NCBI GenBank assembly: GCA_963677395.2
Contig: OY781965.2
Location: 620,001 to 684,000, forward strand
Direction of reading: 5' to 3'
Length of the DNA: 64,000 nt
Origin: G963667975 sp963677395
Lineage (GTDB): Bacteria; Bacteroidota; Bacteroidia; Bacteroidales; G963667975
The position numbers were made by a program, and so were the translations under genes. This document shows, in pieces, positions 43,355-52,303 of this stretch (the stretch's first letter is position 1; every line of letters begins with the position of its first letter). The notes under the pieces are model-generated. The model made no database searches. It worked only from the letters and a program-made list of their open reading frames with translations, and was not told the DNA's origin.

Positions 43355-44869
43355 TTATAAAAGAATTAATTTATGTGTAATAGAATATTTTGTTTTCTTA
43401 TTGAGCAATACTAGAGTATATACTCCTTTGTCTTTGTCATTTAAGTTTATATCGATAATTTTTGAATTAATATTTTTAATAAAAAATACAATATTACCAC
43501 TTGTGTTAACAATATTAATAGAATAGTCGGAGTAATCTAAACTACAAAAATCTAATTTAAAACTTCCATTATTGGGGTTAGGGTATATGTTAAAATCATT
43601 AAAATTAGATTTTTCATTTGATACAAGAAGGCTTTGATTAATATTTAAGGTTGAGTCCTGAGGATTTGCTTCTTCTTCATAGCTTTTATTCAAAGAAGTA
43701 CCACATACGGTTGGTTCTATTCTTGTTGTAAAAGTAGAACCTGATTCTGCTACAAAACCTGGGTTTAATGTAATTGATTCTTTGAATACCAAATCAAGTT
43801 GATAATTATTCGGTATATAATAGTCGCAATTAATATTAATATTTTTACCAACAATATCATTAAAAACAATATCACTTAATGGGTATTGACTTGGATTTGT
43901 TACATTTATATCTGTGCATGGATTTTTCTGATAATACCTTACCCAATCAATTTCCATTTGTTTTGGGAAGTAATCCCAAACATAAGGAGAATTAATTTCA
44001 CTTTGAACCGCTAGGTTAAGTATAATGTGCATAGGATCTTTAGGATATACAATATTCAATAATAGAAAATCCATAGCATTAATAACACAATTATCGTACG
44101 CTTGACCTAAAAAAGTATAATATCTATGATCTGTCCTTTTGAGTACTCCATCAACAAACCACTCAATTTTATTTTTCTCCCATGTAACCGTAAAAATATG
44201 AAAATCTTGTGAAAAATCAACTCCTGTGTAACTCGTAGCACATTGATCTCTATCACCGTTTCCATCATCGTCATAATGTGTTGTCATAGTATGGACTCTT
44301 GATAAATTTGAAGGATCATTATCATCATTCATGAATTCAAATATATCCAGTTCATTATAAACAGGATTACCTCCATACATCCAAAAAGCAGGCCAAAGAC
44401 CTCTTCCTTTTGGAATTTTTATTCTAGCTTCAAACTTTCCAAACGTAAATTTTTTATTTGTTTCAATATTAGCAGAAGTATAATAAAAATCTCTTCCATT
44501 TACTCCTCGGTAATCATTTCCATTGTTACAATATAAATTTTCATTTTCAGGTAACCAATCTACACATTTAGCATAGATGTGTTCTCGTTTTGCAATTATT
44601 TTAAATATTCCATTACTAATTTCATAATTTCCATTTGTGGTATAATATTGTTGTTCATTATTACAATATCTAATTCGGCAACCTGTTGTATTCCATTTCG
44701 ACAAATCCAAGTAATTATTATCAAAATTATCTTCAAATACCAATACCCAAGGATTATAATTACATTGGTTAAATGTTTCAATTGACATTATTTTTTTAAC
44801 CTTACAAGCAGTTTGAGAATAAATGTTAATTCCTATTAATAAAAGAATTAAAGTTAGTATATTCTTCAT
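43355..44869 (-). CDS. Secreted GH16-family glycoside hydrolase with type A sorting domain
   Basis: A 504-residue protein with signal peptide MKNILTLILLLIGINIYSQ. The GH16 jelly-roll domain (about 40-310) opens LVFEDNFDNNYLDLSKW and carries the catalytic ExDxxE signature ELDIFE (E173, D175, E178), with a terminal MEIDWVRYY strand. A linker follows, then a type A sorting domain (YPNPNNGSFKLDF, DKGVYTLVLL). GH16 enzymes cleave beta-1,3 or beta-1,4 glucans and galactans such as laminarin or agar; the exact polymer is not readable. It is co-oriented with a barrel and a tail-fibre-like protein. Confidence 0.9.
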   Translation of the reverse strand: MKNILTLILLLIGINIYSQTACKVKKIMSIETFNQCNYNPWVLVFEDNFDNNYLDLSKWNTTGCRIRYCNNEQQYYTTNGNYEISNGIFKIIAKREHIYAKCVDWLPENENLYCNNGNDYRGVNGRDFYYTSANIETNKKFTFGKFEARIKIPKGRGLWPAFWMYGGNPVYNELDIFEFMNDDNDPSNLSRVHTMTTHYDDDGNGDRDQCATSYTGVDFSQDFHIFTVTWEKNKIEWFVDGVLKRTDHRYYTFLGQAYDNCVINAMDFLLLNIVYPKDPMHIILNLAVQSEINSPYVWDYFPKQMEIDWVRYYQKNPCTDINVTNPSQYPLSDIVFNDIVGKNININCDYYIPNNYQLDLVFKESITLNPGFVAESGSTFTTRIEPTVCGTSLNKSYEEEANPQDSTLNINQSLLVSNEKSNFNDFNIYPNPNNGSFKLDFCSLDYSDYSINIVNTSGNIVFFIKNINSKIIDINLNDKDKGVYTLVLLNKKTKYSITHKLILL

Positions 44870-44878
44870 AACCTATAT

Positions 44879-46213
44879 TTATTTATTTTTAAGAGAATCA
44901 ATTTCTTTATTTAGCTTGATAATATATAGAGTTAATTCTTCTATTTTACTTAAAAGAATTGCATTCATTTCAGACACATTTATTCCACTTTCAATGACTT
45001 CCGATTCTGAAGGTACATTAGGTAAATGTTTATTCTTTAAAATATATTCTTCAACATCATTAAGTTGCATTAAATTATAGTCATTATTAAAAACATAGTC
45101 GCTCCAAACATCAGTTCTAACCATTATTTTTTTTGCATATAATGTGCCATCTATTCTTACTGTACGGTTATTAAAAATACCCATCCATAAATTATTTGCA
45201 TCGTCTCCAAATTTTATATAACTATTACCATCATTATTACTGTTGGGAATATAAAATATAATTCCATCATTAGCAGTTTGGTTAAGCTTTATAGGTTTAA
45301 AGATAATATCTCCGGGTTTTGAATTAATTGCAAAATCCCCATTATTAAATGCCACATCGATCTCTAATTTTGATATTGAATTTGAAATGGCTACAGAGGG
45401 GGATTGTTCTCTGTATATTTTTAAGGAGTGTCCAGAAGGATCTGTAATTCCCATAGAAACATTTCCAGTTGATTCTAAATATAACGCATCACTAAAATTA
45501 GTAAATGTGTTATCAGGAGACATTAAAAATCTTAATCCTCTTGAATATCCATATTGGCTATTTATACCAATTTTGCAAGCGCCGACCCATCCTGTCCGAT
45601 TAATAATTAGGGCATCAGGCGCATCAATTTGAATTCCTCCATTATAATCGGAATTAAATATATGAAGCTTTGATATTGGATTGTTTGTCCCTATCCCAAT
45701 ATTCCCATTACCTTTTATAACCATTTTGTCGTTATAGGTATTTATATTTCCAATTGTATTTAATGTTCTGAAATATAAATCACCTGTTCCACTGTTTCCC
45801 CAATCGATGACTCCGTGCAGTGAATTATAGACTAAATGACCACCACTGAACCGTATATTTCCCATTACATCCAGCTTTTCACCGGGGGAAATGGTTCCTA
45901 TCCCAACATTTCCTAACGGGCTTATACGCATGCTTTCGGTTGTGGCTCTTGAATCTGTAATACCTCCTTGCGTATAAAAACGGATAGCCCCATTGGGGCC
46001 TATTGTCGATAATGTTAAATGGGTGTTTTCACCACCGGGACTAATAAATGCCTGGCTATCTCCATTCCCAATGGTAAGGCCTAAGCCTTTGGTTGTACTC
46101 GTATTAATTCCAACTTGGCTGTTTGTGTAAATAGGGTTTGTACCAATCCATTGTGCATAAATTGTTAAAACTGAATTTATCAAAATAAAACAAACTAATA
46201 ATTGTTTTTTCAT
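44879..46213 (-). CDS. Secreted repeat protein with tail-fibre/peptidase S74-like C-terminus
   Basis: A 444-residue protein with signal peptide MKKQLLVCFILINSVLTIYA. The middle has repeated GNVGIGTxxPxxKLxV/I motifs (ISPLGNVGIGTISPGEKLDV, NGNIGIGTNNPISKLHIF) typical of phage tail-fibre-like surface proteins of Bacteroidota. The C-terminal 90 residues contain WSDYVFNNDY, EEYILKNKHLPNVPS and a coiled coil (LLSKIEELTLYIIKLNKEI). This C-terminal module is common in the phylum and related to intramolecular chaperone ends. It has no T9SS sorting domain. It is the first gene of a unit with GH16 and the barrel protein. Confidence 0.75.
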   Translation of the reverse strand: MKKQLLVCFILINSVLTIYAQWIGTNPIYTNSQVGINTSTTKGLGLTIGNGDSQAFISPGGENTHLTLSTIGPNGAIRFYTQGGITDSRATTESMRISPLGNVGIGTISPGEKLDVMGNIRFSGGHLVYNSLHGVIDWGNSGTGDLYFRTLNTIGNINTYNDKMVIKGNGNIGIGTNNPISKLHIFNSDYNGGIQIDAPDALIINRTGWVGACKIGINSQYGYSRGLRFLMSPDNTFTNFSDALYLESTGNVSMGITDPSGHSLKIYREQSPSVAISNSISKLEIDVAFNNGDFAINSKPGDIIFKPIKLNQTANDGIIFYIPNSNNDGNSYIKFGDDANNLWMGIFNNRTVRIDGTLYAKKIMVRTDVWSDYVFNNDYNLMQLNDVEEYILKNKHLPNVPSESEVIESGINVSEMNAILLSKIEELTLYIIKLNKEIDSLKNK

Positions 46214-46248
46214 AATGCTACATAATTTATGTATTCTTTTTAGAATAG

Positions 46249-46256
46249 CAAATGTA
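46249..46256 (-). promoter_or_regulatory. -7 element for the tail-fibre-like/GH16/barrel unit
   Basis: TACATTTG on the minus strand, predicted start near 46245, leader about 32 bases. Confidence 0.5.
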
Positions 46257-46359
46257 ATATATAAGATAAAGTAAAAAGTGTAAAATATAATAATAACAAT
46301 ATTATAACAAAAAAAGCCATCGGAATTTATATATAAAATAAAAAATAAGTAAGACTTAT

Positions 46360-46509
46360 GTGTTTTTTAACAATACTGTTGGCTATTATGGAAATCCTGA
46401 ACGATTACACGAAAATATTCAGAAGATGGAAAATGCTCCGCGTCAGCGTAATCCTGCTTCTGATTTTGTGTTCGAAGGAAAGTTTGGAAATAAAAGTAAG
46501 TTGTTTTAA
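46360..46509 (+). pseudogene. Possible gene remnant or 49-codon small ORF
   Basis: The frame opens after TAA (46339-46341), contains a GTG at 46360, and ends at TAA 46507-46509. Its translation has a protein-like composition (YYGNPERLHENIQKMENAP, then RNPASDFVFEGKFGNKSK), unlike the two competing frames here, which are Ile/Leu-rich and shadow-like. I do not recognise the protein. It may be the 3' end of a gene truncated when the AT-rich block to its left arrived, or a short genuine gene. Confidence 0.35.
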
Positions 46510-46641
46510 ACCGGAAAAATGGATATTCAACGGGTATAATAACCTGTTTGTCAAAAAAATCCAAAAGATACGGATGCAAAGCTTTGTGAATCCGGCTTTT
46601 TAATGTAGGTTTGTTTCCTTTAATTTGAAAAACCTGGATTT

Positions 46642-48336
46642 ATGAAGTACCTGAAATTTACGTCGTTAGGGATTGTAGCACTTGTTATTGCAACAAGCTG
46701 CAATTCGTCAAAAAAAGAAACCGAAAAAATGGAAAATGAACTCAAGGCATTTATTGCTCATCATGATTCGTTAACAACACCGCTTTCAAAAGCTGCAAGT
46801 CTGGCTTACTGGAATGCATCCAACACTGGCGATACCAACGAATATGCCAAAGTGGATGAATATTCGATGAAGCTTACCGAAGTCTATGCCAATAAAGAAG
46901 CCTTTGCAAAACTGAAAACGATCAAAGAATCCAATGCAGTGAAAGATTCGCTGTTAATGCGCCAGCTTGATGTGCTGTATCGTGGATATCAAAGTGCTCA
47001 GGTTGACACTGCTAAACTGAATGCGGTTATTCATCTTTCAACCGAAATTGAACAGAAATATTCAAACTTTCGTGCAGACATTAAGGGTAAAAAGCTTTCA
47101 GACAATGATATAGAACAAGTATTAAAGACGTCAGTAAACAGTCAGGAACTGAAAGATACCTGGATGGCTCACAAAAAAATTGGTCCGGTTGTGGCTGATG
47201 ATATCCGTAAACTGGTAAAAATGCGTAACGAAATCGCGAAAGAACTTGGTTTTAATAACTATCATGAAATGAGCTTGAAACTGAGCGATCAGGATCCTGC
47301 AGAAATCAGCAAAATATTTGACGAACTGGATCAGTTAACCCGCGAATCGTTTGCAAAGTTGAAAGGCGAAATAGATGAAAACTTTGCAAAACGTTACAAA
47401 ATCAAGAAAGAAGAACTAATGCCATGGCATTATCAAAACCGCTACTTTCAGGAAGCTCCTGAGCTCTATCCGGTAAACCTTGACAAACTTTATGCAAGCA
47501 AAGATCTGGTTGAAACAACTCGTAAATTCTACGATGGAATAGGCCTGCCAATCGATGATCTCCTGAAAAAAAGTGATCTTTTCGAACGTGAAAAGAAAAA
47601 TCAACATGCATATTGTATTGATATTGATAATGAAGGAGATGTTCGTATCCTTTGCAATGTGAAACCTACTCAGCAGTGGATGAATACCATGCTTCACGAA
47701 TATGGCCATGGTGTATATGATAAATTCATCAATAGAGAACTACCACGTTGTCTGCGTGAACCAGCTCATACGTTCACCACAGAAGCTATTGCGATGCTTA
47801 TGGGAAGATTAGCATCTAATCCACAATGGATGAAAGATATGATTGGTATTTCAGAAGAAGAAAAAGCAAAAATTGCAGAAGATTGTTTCAAAACGTTACG
47901 CCTTGAACAATTGGTATTTAGCCGTTGGGCTCAGGTTATGTATCGTTTCGAAAAATCGATGTATGAAAATCCTGATCAGGATTTGAATAAACTCTGGTGG
48001 GATCTGGTTGAAAAATATCAAATGGTAAAACGCCCGGCTGACCGTAATGAACCTGATTGGGCTACCAAAATTCATATTGCAACTTCACCCTGTTATTACC
48101 ACAACTATCTACTGGGCGAAATGCTTGCTTCACAACTCCATTTCTATATTGTGAAAAATATTTTGAAATCAGACGATTACAAAAATGCAAGCTACGTAAA
48201 CAACAAAGAAATTGGTAAATTTCTGATGGAGAATGTATTTAAACCCGGTGCTTTGTATCCATGGAATACCATGATTGAACGTGCTACCGGTGAAAAACTC
48301 TCTGCAAAATATTACGCCAAACAGTTTGTTGATTAA
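46642..48336 (+). CDS. M2-like zinc metallopeptidase lipoprotein
   Basis: A 564-residue protein whose signal peptide ends in a lipobox (ATSC, Cys20). The zinc motif HEYGH starts at residue 352, and a downstream FTTEAIAM would give the third ligand Glu. The Q..R-rich helical fold, AYWNASNTGD near the N-terminus and REPAHTFTTEA agree with Bacteroidota members annotated as M2 (angiotensin-converting-enzyme-like) dipeptidyl carboxypeptidases. M3 is the alternative. It probably trims oligopeptides at the envelope. Confidence 0.85.
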   Translation: MKYLKFTSLGIVALVIATSCNSSKKETEKMENELKAFIAHHDSLTTPLSKAASLAYWNASNTGDTNEYAKVDEYSMKLTEVYANKEAFAKLKTIKESNAVKDSLLMRQLDVLYRGYQSAQVDTAKLNAVIHLSTEIEQKYSNFRADIKGKKLSDNDIEQVLKTSVNSQELKDTWMAHKKIGPVVADDIRKLVKMRNEIAKELGFNNYHEMSLKLSDQDPAEISKIFDELDQLTRESFAKLKGEIDENFAKRYKIKKEELMPWHYQNRYFQEAPELYPVNLDKLYASKDLVETTRKFYDGIGLPIDDLLKKSDLFEREKKNQHAYCIDIDNEGDVRILCNVKPTQQWMNTMLHEYGHGVYDKFINRELPRCLREPAHTFTTEAIAMLMGRLASNPQWMKDMIGISEEEKAKIAEDCFKTLRLEQLVFSRWAQVMYRFEKSMYENPDQDLNKLWWDLVEKYQMVKRPADRNEPDWATKIHIATSPCYYHNYLLGEMLASQLHFYIVKNILKSDDYKNASYVNNKEIGKFLMENVFKPGALYPWNTMIERATGEKLSAKYYAKQFVD

Positions 48337-48393
48337 GGTAATTTTTTGAATATCAAGAGGCTATTCAAAACGTCTCTCAACTGGTAAAAAAGA

Positions 48394-48470
48394 TTTTCCC
48401 GACTTTCGGGACTCAATATGACAACTTATTGAATTATAGCTGTCAGGATGAGTCCCGAAAGTCGGGAAAA
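48394..48470. repeat. 77-bp inverted-repeat element with perfect 22-bp arms
   Basis: The arms 48394-48415 and 48449-48470 are exact reverse complements. A further TGACA/TGTCA pair (48419-48423, 48441-48445) lies just inside. Each arm also contains its own small palindrome TCCCGA-CTT-TCGGGA. This nested design is typical of dispersed REP- or MITE-like elements. No clear target duplication flanks it and no second copy is visible in this window. It could also end transcription of the peptidase gene, but lacks a T-run. Confidence 0.7.
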
Positions 48471-48499
48471 TGTATTTAAGATTGAACAGTTATTAATAA

Positions 48500-49099
48500 A
48501 TGAGTCACCATACAAAAATGCAGCTATTTAAATCCGATTTTTTGAATTGTGAAGCACAAAATACATCTCCGTCCGAAGAAGAGTTTATTCGTAAATCATT
48601 ATCTGATTTTGAGGCAATTAAAAGATATGATATGGTTGTGATGGATCAATCTCTGACTTTAACTCGAAATCAGAACAAATCATATCTCGCATTAATAAAC
48701 ATTACGTTTACGTACAAAGGAGCCAAAAGTCCGCAAGCAATTCGAACTGAGGTAGAACAAGAAATAGTTGGGTTTGCAAGGTTGAAAAAGAATTACGGAA
48801 AGGTGTTAATACGGCCAGAAACAATTGAAGACAAGATTGTTGAATTGTTTGATCATACCGATATCGACTTCTCCGAAGAACCCGATTTTAGTAAAAAATA
48901 TTATGTATTTGCTTCAGACGAAGTGTGTTTTCGCAAAAATGTAACACCCTCTTTTTTACAGGCAATTGCAAAACAGAAATTCTTCGAAATAGAAATTTTA
49001 GGGGAACTACTCCTCATTAAAGTATCACAAGTCTATACGCCTGAGATCGGCAAAGCAATTTCTGAGTGTATATTACAGATAAACAATGGATTTCATTAG
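48500..49099 (+). CDS. Hypothetical protein
   Basis: A 199-residue soluble protein starting MSHHTKMQLFKSDFLNCEAQ. It is mixed alpha/beta, acidic, without signal peptide or membrane span, and contains no motif I recognise. It stands alone between the inverted-repeat element and a convergent gene. Coding character is good (long frame, ordinary composition); the function is unknown. Confidence 0.65.
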   Translation: MSHHTKMQLFKSDFLNCEAQNTSPSEEEFIRKSLSDFEAIKRYDMVVMDQSLTLTRNQNKSYLALINITFTYKGAKSPQAIRTEVEQEIVGFARLKKNYGKVLIRPETIEDKIVELFDHTDIDFSEEPDFSKKYYVFASDEVCFRKNVTPSFLQAIAKQKFFEIEILGELLLIKVSQVYTPEIGKAISECILQINNGFH

Positions 49100-49109
49100 A
49101 AAAATAAGT

Positions 49110-49403
49110 TTACTCTTTCTCAAATAACCGTTCATAGCCATTGTACGGATGCATTGCCCGAAGTTCAAACCGAACTAATTTTTCCTGAACCAATGGCAAT
49201 TTGTCTAAAGCTGCTTTGGCAGTTTCAATACTTTCAGCTTCAAGTATCAGAATGGCATTGTGCTCATCATCAAACGAAAGTTCACGGATGATGCCTTTTT
49301 GCTGTAATTCCCAGGCTTTTACTGCTTCACGCTTCAGAATTTCGATTGTAAAATCTTCAGCTTTTACACTTTCAACATCTTCTTCAATGGCTAATATTTT
49401 CAT
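49110..49403 (-). CDS. Small ferredoxin-like-fold protein
   Basis: 97 residues from ATG 49403 (MKILAIEEDVESVKAEDF), which forms an ATGA overlap with the stop of the epimerase gene; a longer frame to 49439 is rejected. The pattern AWELQQKGIIRELSF, ILILEAESIETAKAALDKLP and a final MHPYNGYERLFE recalls muconolactone isomerase-like or YCII-like dimeric alpha/beta barrels. No function can be assigned. Confidence 0.7.
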   Translation of the reverse strand: MKILAIEEDVESVKAEDFTIEILKREAVKAWELQQKGIIRELSFDDEHNAILILEAESIETAKAALDKLPLVQEKLVRFELRAMHPYNGYERLFEKE

Positions 49404-50419
49404 TTTGGTAACTTTAAATCGTTTAAAAAGAATTTGCATCCATCTTCCACTGTTTTTGATACCGGAATAAACTCTATATCTACAGCTTTACAAATCTTTT
49501 CATTTGAGTAATAGTAAGGATTTTGAGAAGTTTTAATGGTTTCACGTGTAATCAGCGGAGCTTTTCTTCCCAGCAGAAATTGAAATTGCTGCATGATGCG
49601 ATAAATACTTAATATCCATGGTTTTGCTTCGATACGAGGGGCCTTTTTCCCGTAATTTTGAGCGATCAGTGTAAAAAGCTTTTTATAGCTAAGATTTTCG
49701 GATGAAACGATGTAACGTTCGTTAACCTTATCGCTTTCCATGAGTAGCACAAGGGCTTTGGCAACATCGCGAACATCCACAAAACCGTTTACTCCCTGCG
49801 TATAGAAATTTGATTGCTTGTACATCTGTGAAAAGATTTTTGCACTTCCGTCTTCCCAGTTGCCGGGGCCAAGAACTACCGACGGATTTACAATCACAAC
49901 CGGGAGTCCCTCTTCGCTGGCTCGCCAGACTTCGAGCTCTGCACCATATTTGGTAATAGCGTACTGTGAATTCCGGTCAGATGATTTCCAGTGAGTTTCT
50001 TCGGTTATTATAGCACCATCGTCAGTGCGGCCAAGTGCGGCGATTGAACTAACATGGCAAAATTTATGGATCCCTTTTTCGAGCGCAAGATTAACCAGAT
50101 TAGCCGTTCCGGTTATGTTGGTGGTGTACATATCCTCTTTTAGGGAAGGATGAAACGAAACTACTGCTCCGCAATGAATGATGGTATCAACATCCTGCAT
50201 GGCTTCTTCCAATGAATGAAAGTCGAGTAAATCTCCTGTTTGCCATTGGATTTTAGAAAGCAATTCATCCACATTATCAGCATAGTAAGAGAATATTTTC
50301 CGAACAAATTCCTTTTTGGAATTATTTCGGATTAATGCTTTAACCGAATAATCCTTTCTGAGCAGCTCAAGCAAAACATGCGAGCCTATAAAACCTGTTG
50401 CACCTGTTACGAGAATCAT
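49400..50419 (-). CDS. NAD(P)-dependent epimerase/dehydratase (extended SDR)
   Basis: A 339-residue protein with the N-terminal Rossmann motif MILVTGATGFIGSHV, the HVSSIAALG strand and the catalytic YAITK. The later region NPSVVLGPGNW is also SDR-typical. Members act on nucleotide sugars or as dihydroflavonol-reductase-like enzymes; the substrate is not readable. It is translationally coupled to the small protein after it. A -7 box 5 bases upstream predicts a leaderless mRNA. Confidence 0.85.
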   Translation of the reverse strand: MILVTGATGFIGSHVLLELLRKDYSVKALIRNNSKKEFVRKIFSYYADNVDELLSKIQWQTGDLLDFHSLEEAMQDVDTIIHCGAVVSFHPSLKEDMYTTNITGTANLVNLALEKGIHKFCHVSSIAALGRTDDGAIITEETHWKSSDRNSQYAITKYGAELEVWRASEEGLPVVIVNPSVVLGPGNWEDGSAKIFSQMYKQSNFYTQGVNGFVDVRDVAKALVLLMESDKVNERYIVSSENLSYKKLFTLIAQNYGKKAPRIEAKPWILSIYRIMQQFQFLLGRKAPLITRETIKTSQNPYYYSNEKICKAVDIEFIPVSKTVEDGCKFFLNDLKLPK

Positions 50420-50423
50420 AGTA

Positions 50424-50431
50424 CAAATATA
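50424..50431 (-). promoter_or_regulatory. -7 element for the epimerase unit
   Basis: TATATTTG on the minus strand, ending 4 bases before ATG 50419. Confidence 0.5.
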
Positions 50432-50616
50432 CTCTATTTCAACTTCTGTTATAGTTTCCTCAAAAGAAGTATTTCTAACAAATAAATATTCAAAAAACAG
50501 AACAGCGTTAGCTGCTTTAAATATGATAAAATCAATAAATTAGCAATATTATAATACTGGCTAAATCGATTTTGGGAATGAATGTTCCGGAGGCTTTCTA
50601 TTTTGGTAAAAAGTAT

Positions 50617-50624
50617 TAGCTTTG
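50617..50624 (+). promoter_or_regulatory. -7 element for iorAB
   Basis: TAGCTTTG, predicted start near 50628, leader about 28 bases to ATG 50656. A TTTG lies only 11 bases upstream, too close to be a normal -33 element. Confidence 0.45.
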
Positions 50625-50655
50625 CCAACCAGAAATCCTTCAAAAATAATATACA

Positions 50656-52281
50656 ATGCAAAAATTACTTTTATTGGGTGATGAAGCAATAGCACAAGCT
50701 GCAATCGATGCAGGCTTGTCAGGTATTTATGCCTATCCGGGCACACCATCCACCGAAATTACAGAGTATGTACAGCATTCGCGCGAAGCGAAAGAAAAAG
50801 GAATCCGTAGCAATTGGTCTGCCAATGAAAAAACTGCGATGGAAACTGCAATTGGTATGTCGTATGCTGGAAAACGTACAATGGTGTGTATGAAGCACGT
50901 AGGGTTAAATGTAGCAGCTGACCCATTCATGAATTCTGCAATTACCGGTGCAAATGGCGGTATGATTATTGTTTCGGCCGATGACCCATCTATGCACTCT
51001 TCACAAAATGAGCAGGATTCACGCTATTTTGGAAAATTTGCATTGATCCCGATTCTTGAGCCAAGTAATCAACAGGAAGCGTATGATATGGTTCATTATG
51101 GTTTTGATCTTTCTGAAAAACTGCATATTCCTGTTTTGATGCGCATTACTACCCGTATGGCTCATTCACGTTCAGGCGTTATCCGTAAAGCATCCAGCCG
51201 CGAACAAAATACATTGAGATTACCTTCAGATTTACGTCAGTTTGTATTATTACCTGCCATTGCCCGCAATCGCTATAAAGGACTGTTAAACAATCAGAGA
51301 TTATTCGAAAAAGAATCAACCGAAGCTGGTTTCTGCACCTATACCGAAGGTGAAAATAAATCAAAAGGGATTATCGCAACGGGTATTACCTACAACTACC
51401 TTCTTGAAAACTTTGAAGATCGCAATATCCCATTCCCGGTATTAAAAATTAGTCAGTATCCGGTTCCAACCGATATGATTTCCAGATTAGTTGACGAATG
51501 CGAAGAAATTCTGGTTCTGGAAGAAGGCTATCCATTGGTTGAAGATAGTTTAAGAGGAATTTTAAATCGTGGAATCAAAGTTCATGGTCGTTTAGACGGA
51601 ACTTTACCACGTGATGGTGAATTAAACCCAAATCTTGTAGCTGTAGCTCTGGGCATAAATATAACCGAAGGTGAAGCAGTTCCTTCTGTGGTAACTTCAC
51701 GTCCTCCGGCACTTTGTGCAGGCTGTCCTCATATTGATTCATATCTTGCATTGAATGAGGCAATTGCTCAAATGGAGCCAGGTCGCGTTTTTGCTGACAT
51801 CGGATGCTACACACTGGGTGCATTGAAACCATTTGAAGCTATCAACACGTGCGTGGACATGGGTGCTTCTATCACTATGGCAAAAGGTGCCGCTGACGCT
51901 GGTTTAAATCCGGCAGTTGCGGTGATTGGTGACTCAACCTTTACTCACTCAGGTATGACTGGCCTTTTGGATTGTATCAACGACAATTCACCCGTTACCA
52001 TCTTCATTCTTGACAATGCAACAACTGCGATGACTGGCGGTCAAGATTCTGCTGCAACTGGTAAATTGGAAGATATCTGTAAAGGTTTAGGCGTTGCAGA
52101 GGAACACATTCGTATCTTGAAACCACTTCGTAAAAATCACGAAGAAAACGTACAGATTATCAAAGAAGAACTTGCATATCAAGGCGTTTCTGTAATTATT
52201 CCACGTCGCGAATGTATTGTTGCAATCGACAAACGTATGCGTGCTAAGGAAAAATCTAAAAAAGAAGGAAGTAACGAATAA
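50656..52281 (+). CDS. iorA: Indolepyruvate ferredoxin oxidoreductase alpha subunit, no ferredoxin domain
   Basis: A 541-residue protein. The N-terminal part has AYPGTPSTEITEY and SANEKTAMETAIGMSYAG. The TPP-binding part has CAGCPHIDSY and GDSTFTHSGM, then DNATTAMTGGQ. It decarboxylates arylpyruvates to aryl-acetyl-CoA and passes electrons to ferredoxin. Archaeal IorA carries two 4Fe-4S clusters in a C-terminal ferredoxin-like domain; this protein stops just after PRRECIVAIDKR, where that domain would begin. No remnant follows, so the short form looks natural. iorB begins 22 bases later. Confidence 0.9.
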   Translation: MQKLLLLGDEAIAQAAIDAGLSGIYAYPGTPSTEITEYVQHSREAKEKGIRSNWSANEKTAMETAIGMSYAGKRTMVCMKHVGLNVAADPFMNSAITGANGGMIIVSADDPSMHSSQNEQDSRYFGKFALIPILEPSNQQEAYDMVHYGFDLSEKLHIPVLMRITTRMAHSRSGVIRKASSREQNTLRLPSDLRQFVLLPAIARNRYKGLLNNQRLFEKESTEAGFCTYTEGENKSKGIIATGITYNYLLENFEDRNIPFPVLKISQYPVPTDMISRLVDECEEILVLEEGYPLVEDSLRGILNRGIKVHGRLDGTLPRDGELNPNLVAVALGINITEGEAVPSVVTSRPPALCAGCPHIDSYLALNEAIAQMEPGRVFADIGCYTLGALKPFEAINTCVDMGASITMAKGAADAGLNPAVAVIGDSTFTHSGMTGLLDCINDNSPVTIFILDNATTAMTGGQDSAATGKLEDICKGLGVAEEHIRILKPLRKNHEENVQIIKEELAYQGVSVIIPRRECIVAIDKRMRAKEKSKKEGSNE

Positions 52282-52303
52282 TCAAGACAAAAACCGTAAC
52301 AAA

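Larger units (their letters stand above)
46214..46641. other. Intergenic stretch with a promoter, an AT-rich run and a possible gene remnant
   Basis: Holds the minus -7 box at 46249-46256, an AT-rich run to about 46358, and a plus-strand open frame at 46360-46509 that reads like the end of a protein. Nothing else was seen. Confidence 0.5.

Noticed and set aside
46358..46603. 81-codon plus frame and an overlapping 70-codon minus frame
   Set aside because: Ile/Leu-rich shadow-like composition; the frame at 46360-46509 is the most protein-like of the three, though still doubtful.
50449..50661. 70-codon minus-strand frame upstream of iorA
   Set aside because: It overlaps the iorA promoter and start, is Leu/Ile/Phe-rich from AT composition, and has no promoter.
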